DNA of 64,000 bases from a bacterium (GTDB lineage: Bacteria; Krumholzibacteriota; Krumholzibacteriia; LZORAL124-64-63), in NCBI GenBank assembly GCA_024231905.1, contig JAAEQC010000207.1, positions 18,582 to 82,581 on the forward strand, given 5' to 3'. Below, piece by piece: positions 1-8,588 of this stretch. Both the position numbers and the translations under genes were made by a program. How positions within the stretch are numbered: position 1 is the first letter of the stretch; each line of letters starts with the position of its first letter. Below the pieces are notes generated by a model that was not told where the DNA came from, did no database searches, and saw only the letters and a list, made by a program, of their open reading frames with translations.

Positions 1-640
1 GGCGCGACGGACCGCCGTCGGTCGGTTTCAGGTGGATATCCTCGTCGGTCCGGCCCTCGTCCCGACGACAGAAGGCCACCAGGGAGCCGTCCGGGGACAG
101 GGCCGGCGCGGTCTCCAGGCCGGGCGTGGAGGTTAGCGGCCGTCCCGCCAGGAACTCGGGCGCCGAAGCCGCCGGCGCCGGCGCCGGCCGGAAGCGCACG
201 ATCCCCACGGCGACCAGGATCAGACCCAGGCAGGCGACGGTCATGATCGCCGCGCGCCGGAAATCCCGCCGCGGACCCCGCTCGGGCAAGGGCGCCACTG
301 CGGCCAGCAGCCGGTAGCCCCGCTTGTAGATGGTCTCGATGTAGCGGGGGGAGCGGGCGTCGTCGCCCAGGAAGCGGCGCAGCTCCGAAACCGTGCGGGA
401 CAGGGCGCCCTCGTTGACCACCGCGTCGTGCCAGACCGTGGCCAGCAGGTCCTGGTGGGTGACCAGTTCGCCCGGTCGGGCGGCCAGGCAGGCCAGCATG
501 TGCATGGCCCGCGGCTCCACGCGGACCTCGCCGCCGGGACCCGTAAGACGGCCCTGATCCGGGTATACGTCCCAGTCGCCGACTCGGCAGGGCGCCAAGT
601 CGTTCACGCGGTCGGGCAGTTCGCTTCGATGGGCAGCCAT
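1..640 (-). CDS. CadC/TolB-like winged-helix regulator, partial at left edge
   Basis: Reads from an ATG at 640 leftwards off the window with no stop, so only the first ~213 residues are seen. Residues ~15-105 form an OmpR/PhoB-type winged-helix DNA-binding domain, ending in the typical 'YIETIYKRGYRL' wing. A hydrophobic helix follows at ~125-145, preceded by arginines as expected of a cytoplasm-to-periplasm segment. The visible end starts a TolB/WD40-like propeller ('APALSPDGSLVAF'). This is the CadC-like one-component membrane regulator architecture with a periplasmic propeller as probable sensor. The start is supported by AGAGG five bases upstream. It is divergent from the TolB-like gene at 888, which could be a target; that link is inference. 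The ligand is unknown. Confidence 0.85.
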   Translation of the reverse strand, partial: MAAHRSELPDRVNDLAPCRVGDWDVYPDQGRLTGPGGEVRVEPRAMHMLACLAARPGELVTHQDLLATVWHDAVVNEGALSRTVSELRRFLGDDARSPRYIETIYKRGYRLLAAVAPLPERGPRRDFRRAAIMTVACLGLILVAVGIVRFRPAPAPAASAPEFLAGRPLTSTPGLETAPALSPDGSLVAFCRRDEGRTDEDIHLKPTDGGPSR

Positions 641-887
641 GGTCCTCTTGAAGTTCGGGCGAGCCCCCCGCACTGGCAAGGACGAGCCCGCTGCCGGGGC
701 GTGGCGGGTCGCCGGGATAATCCGAATCCCTCAGCGGAGAACGGTCAACCCGTTGCCTTTGTTGCATTCCCAGCTTCCGGGAGATTCCGAAGAAAAGCCG
801 GACAATCACGGCGCAACCCGCTCCGTAGCTTCGGGAAACCGCGCGGCGCAGGCCGTACGCAGTCTACCCGTTCCCGGAGTCGGAACC

Positions 888-1778
888 ATGCGCTATTTCA
901 TGACGTCAGCCTTTCTGCTCGTTCTCCTGGTGTCCCAGGCCGCCACGGCCGAATTGATTCTCGGCTCCCGCCACCAGGTGGCCACGGACGGGTACCACCC
1001 CCGCTGGTCGCCCGATGCCTCCCAGATCGCCCATGTGGCCGGCGACTGGCCGGACATCGACATCTACCTGGTCCCGGCCGCGGGTGGGGAGCGTTCCCGC
1101 GTACCCATGAACATGGGCGGCGACCTGAGCCTGACCTGGCGTCCGGACGGAGAGTACCTGACGTTCGACGCCTACAACCCCGGCAACGGGCGCCTGGACA
1201 TCTACACCGTGAGGCTTGTCAACGGGGCGGTCACCCGGCAGACCCATATGGGGGCTTTCGGCCCCTCTTGGAGCTCCGATGGCTCCCGCCTGGCCTTCGG
1301 TTCGAACAGCGACATCTACTCCATAGACGCCTCCGGGGCGGACCTGCGGCGCCACACCATCACACCGGGCCTGGAGTATTACCCGTGCTGGTCCCCCGAC
1401 GGCACGCGCCTGGCCTACGCCGCCGAACGCAGCAGCAACACCGACATCTACATCGTCGACCTCGCCACCGATATCGAGACCCGCTTCACCACCGACCCTG
1501 CCCAGGACGCACGAGTCGTGTGGTCACCGGACGGCCAGTGGCTGGCCTGGGACTCCCAACGGACCGGCGTCCGCCAGGTCTACGCCCGTCCCGTGGCCGG
1601 CGGCGAGGACGTCTGCCTCACCTGCGATCACCCCGAAGGCAGCATGGCCGACTGGGCACCCGACGGCTCGGCCGTGGCCTACGTGGCCGAGGGCGGCATC
1701 TGGGTTCTCGAACTGGAAGGCATCGTGGCGAACAAACCGGCCTCGCTCGGCTCGTTGAAAGCCATGTTCCGCGACTAG
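888..1778 (+). CDS. Exported TolB-like beta-propeller protein
   Basis: 296 aa. Residues 1-20 are a Sec signal peptide ending in 'SQAATA'. The rest is a run of ~40-residue PD40/TolB repeats with recurring 'WSPDG' or 'WRPDG' turns (at least five) and 'DIYxV' strands, so it should fold as a periplasmic beta-propeller. The family is generally a binding scaffold and no catalytic residues are visible. The ATG at 888 was preferred over an in-frame codon 249 nt upstream because it starts a clean signal peptide and has GGAG 9 nt upstream. The propeller resembles the one at the end of the divergent CadC-like regulator. The next gene starts 43 nt downstream on the same strand. Function unknown. Confidence 0.8.
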   Translation: MRYFMTSAFLLVLLVSQAATAELILGSRHQVATDGYHPRWSPDASQIAHVAGDWPDIDIYLVPAAGGERSRVPMNMGGDLSLTWRPDGEYLTFDAYNPGNGRLDIYTVRLVNGAVTRQTHMGAFGPSWSSDGSRLAFGSNSDIYSIDASGADLRRHTITPGLEYYPCWSPDGTRLAYAAERSSNTDIYIVDLATDIETRFTTDPAQDARVVWSPDGQWLAWDSQRTGVRQVYARPVAGGEDVCLTCDHPEGSMADWAPDGSAVAYVAEGGIWVLELEGIVANKPASLGSLKAMFRD

Positions 1779-1821
1779 ACCGGACACGTTGGCGGCCGCG
1801 GGCCGCAGGAAGGGAAACGAC

Positions 1822-3657
1822 ATGATACGCAACGGCACCATCTTCGCTGCGGCCCGCGCCGCCCTCCTGACCTTGGCGCTCGTGTTCCTGATTCCGGCCG
1901 GCCAGGCCCAGGCCGCCCCGGTGAAGGCGCAGGCGTGCACCATCCACCAACCCGACGGCTCGGCCCACGAGGTGCTGATCTGGGGCGACGAGTTCCACCG
2001 GGTGCTGGAGACCCCGGAAGGCTTCACGGTGGTCCACGACCCGGCCTCGGGCCGGTACTGCTACGCCACCCTCGACGCGACCGGACGCAACCTCGTCTCG
2101 ACGGGCGTGGCTCTGGGTGAGACCGTTCCGGCGACCGTTGCCGCAACGCCGCACTTGCGGGCTCACGAGGACGTCGTCCGCGAGAATGTCCGCTTGGCGA
2201 GAACAACCATCCTGTCCTCCACCGACAAAGTCGACGGCTGGCCCTACCCGCCCTGCCACGGCCCGATGGAGAATATCTGTCTTCTGGTGGACTTCCCCAA
2301 TCGCTTCGCCAACATCCCGGCCGCCGAGATGGACGCCTTCCTCAACACCCCGGGTTACACCGGCTACGGCAACAACGGTTCGGTGCACGACTACTGGTTC
2401 GAAGTCACCAACGGTCTGATGGACCTGACCTTCGAAGTTCCCGACGCCTACTACCGCGCCGTGTACCACAAGGCCGTCTACGATAATCCTGCGGTCCCCT
2501 TCCGTACCCGGGCCCGCCAGCTCGTCACCGAGGCCCTCGACGACCTGGATGCCCAGGGCTTCGACTTCAGCAGCATCGATTGCAACGGGGACGGCCTCAT
2601 CGACGGCGTCACCCTGCTCTACGCCGGTCCGGCGACCGACGGCGGTCTGTGGCCCCACGCGGCCATGATCGACCTGACCTACGACGGGGTCACAACCCTG
2701 AACTACGCCATCTGCGATATCGGCACGACTCCCACCCTGTCGACCCTGGTTCACGAAATGGGTCACGCCATCGGCGGCTTCCCCGACCTCTACGACTACC
2801 AGGGCGATTCGGAGGGCGCCGGACACTACTGCTTGATGGCCGACACCATCACGTATCCGACCGATCCCGTGGACATCAGCGCTCTCTGCCGCCGCTTCGC
2901 CGGCTGGTGCGACCTGGTCGAACTCACTCCCGACCTGCTGGGCCAGACCATGGTGGCCGACGCGGACGCCAACACGGTCTTCTACTACGCGCACCCCACG
3001 CTCACCAACGAGTACTACCTCATCGAGAACCGCCACCAGAGCGGTCGGGACAGCCACGTCCCCGACAACGGCCTGGCCATCTGGCACGTGGACCAGGCCG
3101 GCTGCAACGACTACCAACAGCAGACCACCGCCTTCCACTACCTGACGACCCTGCTCCAGGCCGACGGCCGCCGCGATCTCGAGGACGACCTCAACAGCGG
3201 CGACGACACCGACCTCTGGGGCGCCCCCGACCGCACCGAATGCACCCCCGTCACTGCACCCGCCACCACCTGGTGGGACGGCACAACGTCGGGACTGTAC
3301 ATCACCAATATCAGCGCTCCGGGACCGGTCATGACCTTCGTCTTCGGCCCCGCACCTTCAGGTGTCGAGGTGGCGGCCACCCCCCCACGGCCGCTGAGCG
3401 CTGCGCCCAATCCGTTCAATCCCGTCACCGAGATCGCCTGGGACCTGGCGGCTGCCGGCCCGGTCGAGCTGGCCGTCTTCGATCTCCAGGGCAGGCTGGT
3501 GAAGACGCTGGCCGCCGGCCGGCGGCCGTCGGGACCGGGCCGCATCACCTGGAACGGATGCGACGCCGCGGGCCGGGCCGTGGCCTCGGGCATGTACGTG
3601 GTGGAAATGGCGGCGGATGGGCGGCGCGAGTCGTTGAAGATCATGCTGGCGCGGTGA
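1822..3657 (+). CDS. Secreted M6-family metalloprotease with C-terminal FlgD-like sorting domain
   Basis: 611 aa. Signal peptide at ~1-32 ('LIPAGQAQAA'). The catalytic domain belongs to the immune inhibitor A (M6) family: zinc motif H311-E-M-G-H315 followed by 'PDLYDY', and a later 'YYLIENRHQSG' block typical of the family. The last ~90 residues are a FlgD-like Ig domain opening with 'APNPFNPVTEIAWDL' and ending in a strand with 'SGMYVVEM', the probable outer-membrane secretion or anchoring module shared with three other proteins here. Oddity: the family motif normally runs HExGHxLGxPD; here there is one more residue between the second His and PD (HAIGGFPD), shifting the third-ligand Asp by one. 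ATG 1822 is preceded by AGGAAGGG; a start 33 nt earlier lacks a signal peptide. Confidence 0.9.
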   Translation: MIRNGTIFAAARAALLTLALVFLIPAGQAQAAPVKAQACTIHQPDGSAHEVLIWGDEFHRVLETPEGFTVVHDPASGRYCYATLDATGRNLVSTGVALGETVPATVAATPHLRAHEDVVRENVRLARTTILSSTDKVDGWPYPPCHGPMENICLLVDFPNRFANIPAAEMDAFLNTPGYTGYGNNGSVHDYWFEVTNGLMDLTFEVPDAYYRAVYHKAVYDNPAVPFRTRARQLVTEALDDLDAQGFDFSSIDCNGDGLIDGVTLLYAGPATDGGLWPHAAMIDLTYDGVTTLNYAICDIGTTPTLSTLVHEMGHAIGGFPDLYDYQGDSEGAGHYCLMADTITYPTDPVDISALCRRFAGWCDLVELTPDLLGQTMVADADANTVFYYAHPTLTNEYYLIENRHQSGRDSHVPDNGLAIWHVDQAGCNDYQQQTTAFHYLTTLLQADGRRDLEDDLNSGDDTDLWGAPDRTECTPVTAPATTWWDGTTSGLYITNISAPGPVMTFVFGPAPSGVEVAATPPRPLSAAPNPFNPVTEIAWDLAAAGPVELAVFDLQGRLVKTLAAGRRPSGPGRITWNGCDAAGRAVASGMYVVEMAADGRRESLKIMLAR

Positions 3658-3809
3658 GAGAGGGAGCGGAGTCGAAGAAGTGAGTATCGTCGCCCGGTTC
3701 GTGGGCGGCTACCGGTTCGTCCCCGAGTGCCCCCTAGTACTCGTCACCCCGGACGATGCCACCGTAGCCGCCCGCCTGCCGGGCGGCGGACCGCTATCGC
3801 CGATCGCAG

Positions 3810-5102
3810 CTAGATCGTTTTCGATTCCTGCCGTTTACTGGCAAACGCTTCCAAGTACCGCGACTTCATCTGCTCCGACGCCATGGCCCGCTTCACCGGC
3901 GGCAGTTTCAGCACCGCTCCCAGCAACGCCGCCAGGGCCCGGTGGTGCCACAGCACCCGGTTGTCGAAGATGAGGTCCTGGAGCTTGCCGCGCTCCACGG
4001 CCATGAGCACGTAGCGGTGGGCGTTGTTCACGGGCGTGATGACCCGGGCGGCCCGCGGCGCCAGGGTGAGGCTCTCCTTGGTGCAGGCCCGCACGCACAC
4101 GCCGCAGCCCAGGCAGGAGCCGGGGTCCAGCCGCGCCGTCCGACGCTTGGGTTTCGCCGGGTTGTTGGCCGAGACGAGGGTCATGGCCTCCACCGGACAG
4201 GCGTCCACGCACTTGCCGCAGCCTTTGCAGCTCTCCAGGTCCACCACCGGTTCGAAATTCGTGGTGTGGATCGGGTGCAGGTGGGTGAAGCGCTTCTGGG
4301 CTTCCAGGGCCTCGCAGCAGCAACCGCAGCAGTTGCAGATGAAGCTCACCCGCTTCTGCACGTTCTCCCCGAACTGCACCAGCCCGCGCTCGTAGGCCTC
4401 GTCCAGCAGATCGCGGCACTCGGTCTTGTCGACCGTGCGCGCGTGGCCGTGCTTGGTGAGCGACTCGGCCGACCCGTTGAAGGTCATGCAGATGTCCATG
4501 GGCGCGTCACAAGCCCCGCCGAGGTGGTTCTTCTTGTGCCGGCAGTAGCACATGCCCACGCCGATGTGGCTGGCGGTCTCGATGACCTCGCTGGCGCGCT
4601 CGTAGTCCAGGACGTGGGCCGCGTTCTCGCTGGTCAGCACCGGCTCCTGGATGAAGACCCGTCCCATCTGGGTCTCACCCCTGGTGAAGAGATCCTTCAC
4701 GAAGTCCTCTTCCACGTTCAGGTACTCGTGGAAGAGTTCCGAAAGGACCTTCTGGTCCAGATCGTCGCGCACCCGCATGAGGGAGAACTCGAAGAATCCG
4801 GCCATGGGCGGGGGCAGGACGTACACCGAACGACCATGGCGCTCGATGTCCACCAGCAGGGCGCGACCCGCCAGTTCCTCACAGATATTGCGGGCCTCGG
4901 CCTCGGGGATCTGCCAGATACGGGCGGCCTTGCGGGCGGTGAAGGGCTTGATGGGCATGAGCGAGAGCAGTCCCGCCTCGCGTTCGTTCATGAGCATGCC
5001 CAGGATGCGGTCAAGCAGGGGTGACGGCGGGGCGCCCTGGGGCGCCCGGTTCAGGCGGTCTACGAGCTGGACGTATCCCGCTTTGACGGTGCGGTGGGCC
5101 AT
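3810..5102 (-). CDS. Iron-sulfur protein with two 4Fe-4S ferredoxin motifs and a Cys-rich centre
   Basis: 430 aa, apparently cytoplasmic. The N-terminal ~110 residues look helical, with a likely winged-helix fold ('AARIWQIPEAEARNICEEL'). Cysteine clusters follow: 'MCYCRHK' near 183, 'FICNCCGCCC' near 254-262, then two classical 4Fe-4S motifs, 'CKGCGKCVDACP' near 290-301 and 'CLGCGVCVRAC' near 330-341. Similar proteins occur in anaerobes and metabolically versatile bacteria without an assigned reaction; electron transfer is the reasonable role. It is divergently transcribed from the acyl-CoA-synthetase-like gene at 5316, hinting at shared control. The ATG at 5102 has GGGAGA upstream. A much longer open frame continues upstream but overlaps the divergent gene and is rejected. 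Confidence 0.85.
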   Translation of the reverse strand: MAHRTVKAGYVQLVDRLNRAPQGAPPSPLLDRILGMLMNEREAGLLSLMPIKPFTARKAARIWQIPEAEARNICEELAGRALLVDIERHGRSVYVLPPPMAGFFEFSLMRVRDDLDQKVLSELFHEYLNVEEDFVKDLFTRGETQMGRVFIQEPVLTSENAAHVLDYERASEVIETASHIGVGMCYCRHKKNHLGGACDAPMDICMTFNGSAESLTKHGHARTVDKTECRDLLDEAYERGLVQFGENVQKRVSFICNCCGCCCEALEAQKRFTHLHPIHTTNFEPVVDLESCKGCGKCVDACPVEAMTLVSANNPAKPKRRTARLDPGSCLGCGVCVRACTKESLTLAPRAARVITPVNNAHRYVLMAVERGKLQDLIFDNRVLWHHRALAALLGAVLKLPPVKRAMASEQMKSRYLEAFASKRQESKTI

Positions 5103-5315
5103 GGCGGTCTCCCGGTAACGAGTGGTCTGCTGAGAGAATACAACGCGACCGGCAGCCGAGCAACCGAGGCGGAGGTTGGAGATGCCCCCTTCACCTGTTA
5201 TCTTTCTAGCGTTCGCTCCAACACCCAGTTGCCCGGCGGCTACGGCCGCCCCTCCGGTGCTCGCGAACCGACCGCGCGACCGGCAGCACCGGACCCACCC
5301 CCACGGGAGGGCGGC
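5103..5315. promoter_or_regulatory. Divergent promoter region between iron-sulfur and acyl-CoA-synthetase-like genes
   Basis: 213 bp without a gene. Rightward: TTGGAG at 5176-5181, 17 nt, TATCTT at 5199-5204, giving a leader of ~105 nt before ATG 5316. Leftward: TTGCTC (complement of 5158-5163), 17 nt, TATTCT (complement of 5135-5140), giving a short leader before ATG 5102. Both are moderate sigma70-like matches. The two promoters face away from each other, which fits co-regulation. No operator could be recognised by eye. Confidence 0.45.
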
Positions 5316-7013
5316 ATGAGCGGCAGGCCCACCTACGAGGAACTCCTCCAGGACTTCGACTGGTCGATGTCGGCGCACGAGCTCGGCTACCGCGAGGGCG
5401 AGCCCCTGAACATCGGCTGGTACTGCTCCGACCGCATCTGCGAGCTGGGCAAGGCGGACAAGCCGGCGCTCCTCTGGGAGGACATCCAGGGCCGCGAGCG
5501 CACCTACACCTTCGACGACCTGCGCGTCCTGTCGAACACCTTCGCCAAGCACTTCCAGGATCTGGGTCTCGAGCCGGGCGACCGCATCTGCCTGCTCATG
5601 GACCGGGTCCCCGAGTTCTACATGGCCTTCCTGGGCGCCCTGAAGCTGGGCGCCATCGTGCAGCCCCTTTTCTCGGCCTACGGCGACGAGTCCCTCCGCA
5701 ACCGGTTCAACCACGCGGGGACCGCGGCCATCGTCACCCAGCGCAAGTTCATCCGGAAGGTCCACCGGGTCATCGAGGACCTGCCCGACCTGCGCCACGT
5801 CATGGTGGTGGACGCCTACCCGGGCTGGCACGCCCGCGGCCGCATCTCCCCCCTGGCCCTGGACGACCTGCCCCGGGTCGAGGAATTCGACGTGTTCCCA
5901 TCCACGCCCGAGACCCCTTCGGTGCTCCACTACACGAGCGGCACCTCGGGCAATCCCGAGGGCGCCCAGCACGTGCACGGCTCGCTCATCAGCCAGTACA
6001 TCACCGCCAAGTGGGTGCTCGACCTGCACCAGGACGACATCTACTGGTGCAACGCCGATCCCGGCTGCGTCACGGGGGCCAGCTACGGCATCATCGGACC
6101 TTGGGCCAACGGCATCACCCAGGTCGCCCTGGACGCGAGTTTCGACGCGCCGAGCTGGTACCGCTTCATCCAGAAGTACAAGGTGACCGTGTGGTACACG
6201 GTGCCCACGGTGCTGCGCCTGCTCAAACGGGATGGGGCGGGCTTGACCCGGCGCTTCGACCTCTCCTCCCTGCGCCACGTTTGCAGCGTGGGCGAACCCC
6301 TCAGTCCGGACGCCGTGGCCTGGGCCCAGTCCACCTATGGCCGCCCGGTCCACGACACCTACTGGCAGACCGAGACCGGCTGCATGGTCATCACCAACTT
6401 CCCCGGCATGAAGATCAAGCCCGGCAGCATGGGCCGTCCCTTCCCGGGCATCACCGCCGCGGTGGTCGATCCGGAGACCGGCGAGGAAGTGCCCCGGGGC
6501 GAGGTGGGCGTTATCGCACTCCGGCCCGGCTGGCCGAGCCAGATCCGCACTTACTGGAACAACGAAGCGGGATTCCAGGCCAAACACCTGAACGGCTGGT
6601 ACATCTGCATCGACCGGGCACGCATCGACGAGGACGGCTACTTCTGGTACCTGGGCCGGGACGACGACGTCATCAACACGGGCGGCCACCTGGTGGGGCC
6701 CTTCGAGGTGGAGTCGGCGCTACTCGAGCATCCGGCGGTAGCCGAGTCCGCCGCCGTGGCCACCCCCTGCCCCATGAACATGGAAGTGGTGAAGGCCTTC
6801 GTGGCGCTGAATCCCGGCTTCGATCCCACCAAGGAACTCGAGCTGGACATCATGATCTACCTGCGCAAGAAGCTCTCGCCCCTGGCCATGCCCCAGGTCA
6901 TCGAGTTCATCGCCGAGCTGCCCAAGGACAGTTCGGGGCGAATCATGCGGCGGACGCTGAGGGAGCGGGAGTTCGGCGACCTGGGGGATGAACCCACCGA
7001 TCTCGGCAAGTAA
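5316..7013 (+). CDS. AMP-binding (acetyl-CoA synthetase-like) protein lacking both signature lysines
   Basis: 565 aa, about the length of AcsA-type acyl-CoA synthetases, with the ANL-superfamily fold throughout: 'YTSGTSGNPEG' (A3 loop, ~206-216), 'YWQTETG' (A5), 'GWYICIDRARIDEDGYFWYLGR' region (A7/A8) and 'SSGRIMRRTLRE' (A10). The expected reaction is ATP-dependent acyl-adenylate then acyl-CoA formation. However, the A3 loop lysine is Glu (PEG instead of PKG) and the A10 catalytic lysine is Arg542, read unambiguously from a cga codon. That predicts loss or strong change of the adenylation half-reaction and insensitivity to lysine acylation control. ATG 5316 has GGGAGGG just upstream. Divergent from the ferredoxin-type gene. 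It could be a thioesterification-only or non-catalytic homologue. Confidence 0.85.
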   Translation: MSGRPTYEELLQDFDWSMSAHELGYREGEPLNIGWYCSDRICELGKADKPALLWEDIQGRERTYTFDDLRVLSNTFAKHFQDLGLEPGDRICLLMDRVPEFYMAFLGALKLGAIVQPLFSAYGDESLRNRFNHAGTAAIVTQRKFIRKVHRVIEDLPDLRHVMVVDAYPGWHARGRISPLALDDLPRVEEFDVFPSTPETPSVLHYTSGTSGNPEGAQHVHGSLISQYITAKWVLDLHQDDIYWCNADPGCVTGASYGIIGPWANGITQVALDASFDAPSWYRFIQKYKVTVWYTVPTVLRLLKRDGAGLTRRFDLSSLRHVCSVGEPLSPDAVAWAQSTYGRPVHDTYWQTETGCMVITNFPGMKIKPGSMGRPFPGITAAVVDPETGEEVPRGEVGVIALRPGWPSQIRTYWNNEAGFQAKHLNGWYICIDRARIDEDGYFWYLGRDDDVINTGGHLVGPFEVESALLEHPAVAESAAVATPCPMNMEVVKAFVALNPGFDPTKELELDIMIYLRKKLSPLAMPQVIEFIAELPKDSSGRIMRRTLREREFGDLGDEPTDLGK

Positions 7014-7055
7014 GCGGGACCGGCGGCGGCAGCCGTTGGCGCCCGGCACACGACG

Positions 7056-7092
7056 AAGCGCCCCGGCCTTGGCAGCCGAGGCGCTTTTCTTT
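7056..7092 (+). terminator. Rho-independent terminator
   Basis: Stem AAGCGCC (7056-7062) pairs with GGCGCTT (7080-7086), followed by TTTTCTTTT. It lies between the end of the acyl-CoA-synthetase-like gene and the convergent lipoprotein gene, and its A-start/T-end symmetry allows some bidirectional use. Confidence 0.8.
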
Positions 7093-7109
7093 TAAACCGC
7101 GAGCGTCCG

Positions 7110-8384
7110 CTACTGCGGGAAGATCACCTCGTCGATGACCCACTCGAGGCGGTGCACGTCGCCCCGGTAGTCGTACACGTTGAGGATCAGCGTGCTCGGA
7201 CCGTAAGCCTGGCGAACCAGGTCGGCCAGGGGACGCAGATCGAACAGGTACTCGCCGCTGAAGGCGGCGTCACATTCCTCGGCCGTCTCGTGGACGAGCA
7301 CGATATTCACCTGGGGCGGCATGGACTCCATGATCCCGCCACTCATCCACAGGGAGAAATCGTGCTCCGGCTGGCAGCCCGAGAAGCTCACGCCGAAGCC
7401 CAGATAGTTCTCGACGAGCGCGATCTCGTACATGTGCCAGGGCTCCCGATGCAGGGAGTCCACCGGCGCGTCGGTGAACCGGATGGGCGGCACCGGCGGC
7501 GGCAGGTCCGTGTAGGCACCGAAGTCGGCGTCGTGGAAGCCGCGCGGATTGCCGTCGGGACCGGGCACGATAAGCACGTGGCGCGGGTTGGGAGTGGAGT
7601 AGGCGATGGGCGCGAACCGGTCCTCCCCCGTCTTGGCCACGGTGTCGATCATGGGGTCGAAAAACAGCTCGTACAGGCCCGTGGTGTGGAGCGGATAGAA
7701 GTAGTTTCCGCTGCGGTCCGTATGCAGAGTGGTCACGGTGTTGTCCGGGGCCGTGACGCGGATGAAGCCCGGCATGGGCCATTCCCCGTCGTCTCGCACG
7801 CCGTCGCGATCCTCGTCCCAGAAGCAGACGCCGGAGATGGCGGCTTCGGCCGGGGGCTCGCTGCTGTTCACGCGCATGGCGAAGGAGAAGGAGCCCTGGT
7901 CCTCGGTGCGGAAGCGCCAGAGGCGGCCGCCGGTGGTTTCGCCGGGGTCGAGAACGCGGTCTTCGCCCAGCTCACCGTCGTAGATGTAGCCGGCGATGCC
8001 CGGAGCCGGAGCCACGAGTTCGGCGGCGGCCATGATGGGCACGTCGCCGTTGACGGGCCAGGTGGTGGTGGGCTCGAAGTCCATGACCCAGACGGTCAAG
8101 GGGCCGTGGAGCACCGCGCCACCGGCGTTGCGGACGGCCACGGTCAAGTCCACGTGCTCGCCGTCGTCGTCGAGGACGAGGTCGGTCCCCACGAGTTCGA
8201 CGCGGCAGTAGCCGCCGTCGGGCAGGGGACACTGGAGGGATTTCAGGACGTAAGTGCCGGCACCGGGGTCGATGGTGCCGGATCCATCCCCGCCGGCCGC
8301 CGCGGGTTCCGACGAATCGGAGCACCCGGCGATGGCCAACAGGACGAGGCATAAGAGCGCCAGGGGCGCAAAACGAGGCGACAC
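7110..8384 (-). CDS. Lipoprotein with SdrD B-like repeat domain
   Basis: 424 aa from a GTG at 8384, with GGAAGGGAGA just upstream. Residues 1-21 are a lipoprotein signal with lipobox 'LAIAGC'. The middle (~residues 190-270) contains an SdrD B-like domain: 'FWDEDRDGVRDDGEW', then 'GNYFYPL' and an Asp-rich calcium-type loop. The N-terminal third resembles a CARDB/immunoglobulin-like strand domain, and the C-terminal ~130 residues are an unrecognised conserved-looking module. Probably anchored to a membrane facing the periplasm or the outside. The longer upstream in-frame start at 8450 would bury the signal peptide and is rejected. Monocistronic, converging on the acyl-CoA-synthetase-like gene. 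Function unknown. Confidence 0.8.
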   Translation of the reverse strand: MSPRFAPLALLCLVLLAIAGCSDSSEPAAAGGDGSGTIDPGAGTYVLKSLQCPLPDGGYCRVELVGTDLVLDDDGEHVDLTVAVRNAGGAVLHGPLTVWVMDFEPTTTWPVNGDVPIMAAAELVAPAPGIAGYIYDGELGEDRVLDPGETTGGRLWRFRTEDQGSFSFAMRVNSSEPPAEAAISGVCFWDEDRDGVRDDGEWPMPGFIRVTAPDNTVTTLHTDRSGNYFYPLHTTGLYELFFDPMIDTVAKTGEDRFAPIAYSTPNPRHVLIVPGPDGNPRGFHDADFGAYTDLPPPVPPIRFTDAPVDSLHREPWHMYEIALVENYLGFGVSFSGCQPEHDFSLWMSGGIMESMPPQVNIVLVHETAEECDAAFSGEYLFDLRPLADLVRQAYGPSTLILNVYDYRGDVHRLEWVIDEVIFPQ

Positions 8385-8530
8385 GGCAATCTCCCTTCCG
8401 TGCGGTTGCTGCCCGGCTGATGATCCCTCAAATGATACTAAACTTCGCAAGGCCGGGGCAAGCGGGCCGACGGGGACGTGGGCCGGGGTCCCTGAGCCCC
8501 TTGGGGTTGGCCCAGCGACCGCGCACCACG

Positions 8531-8561
8531 AAAAGGCCCCCGGGGACCTTCCCCCGGGGGC
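8531..8561 (-). terminator. Terminator of the BlaI/M56 operon
   Basis: Perfect 10-bp GC stem (8536-8545 with 8552-8561), 6-nt loop, followed on the minus strand by CTTTT. It sits 28 bp past the stop of the M56 gene and before the promoter of the next minus-strand gene. Confidence 0.75.
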
Positions 8562-8588
8562 TCGCGCACTCTCGGCAGTTCTTTCGGA

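Noticed and set aside
1618..3138. Long antisense open frame opposite the M6 protease gene
   Set aside because: High-GC codon structure leaves open frames on the other strand; the translation is low-complexity Val/Gly/Arg-rich without motifs, while the plus frame has a clear protease.
3680..3973. Small frame between the M6 and iron-sulfur genes
   Set aside because: Pro/Ala/Thr-rich translation overlapping the end of a firm gene on the other strand; no family pattern. The 152-bp gap holds no other feature I can support.
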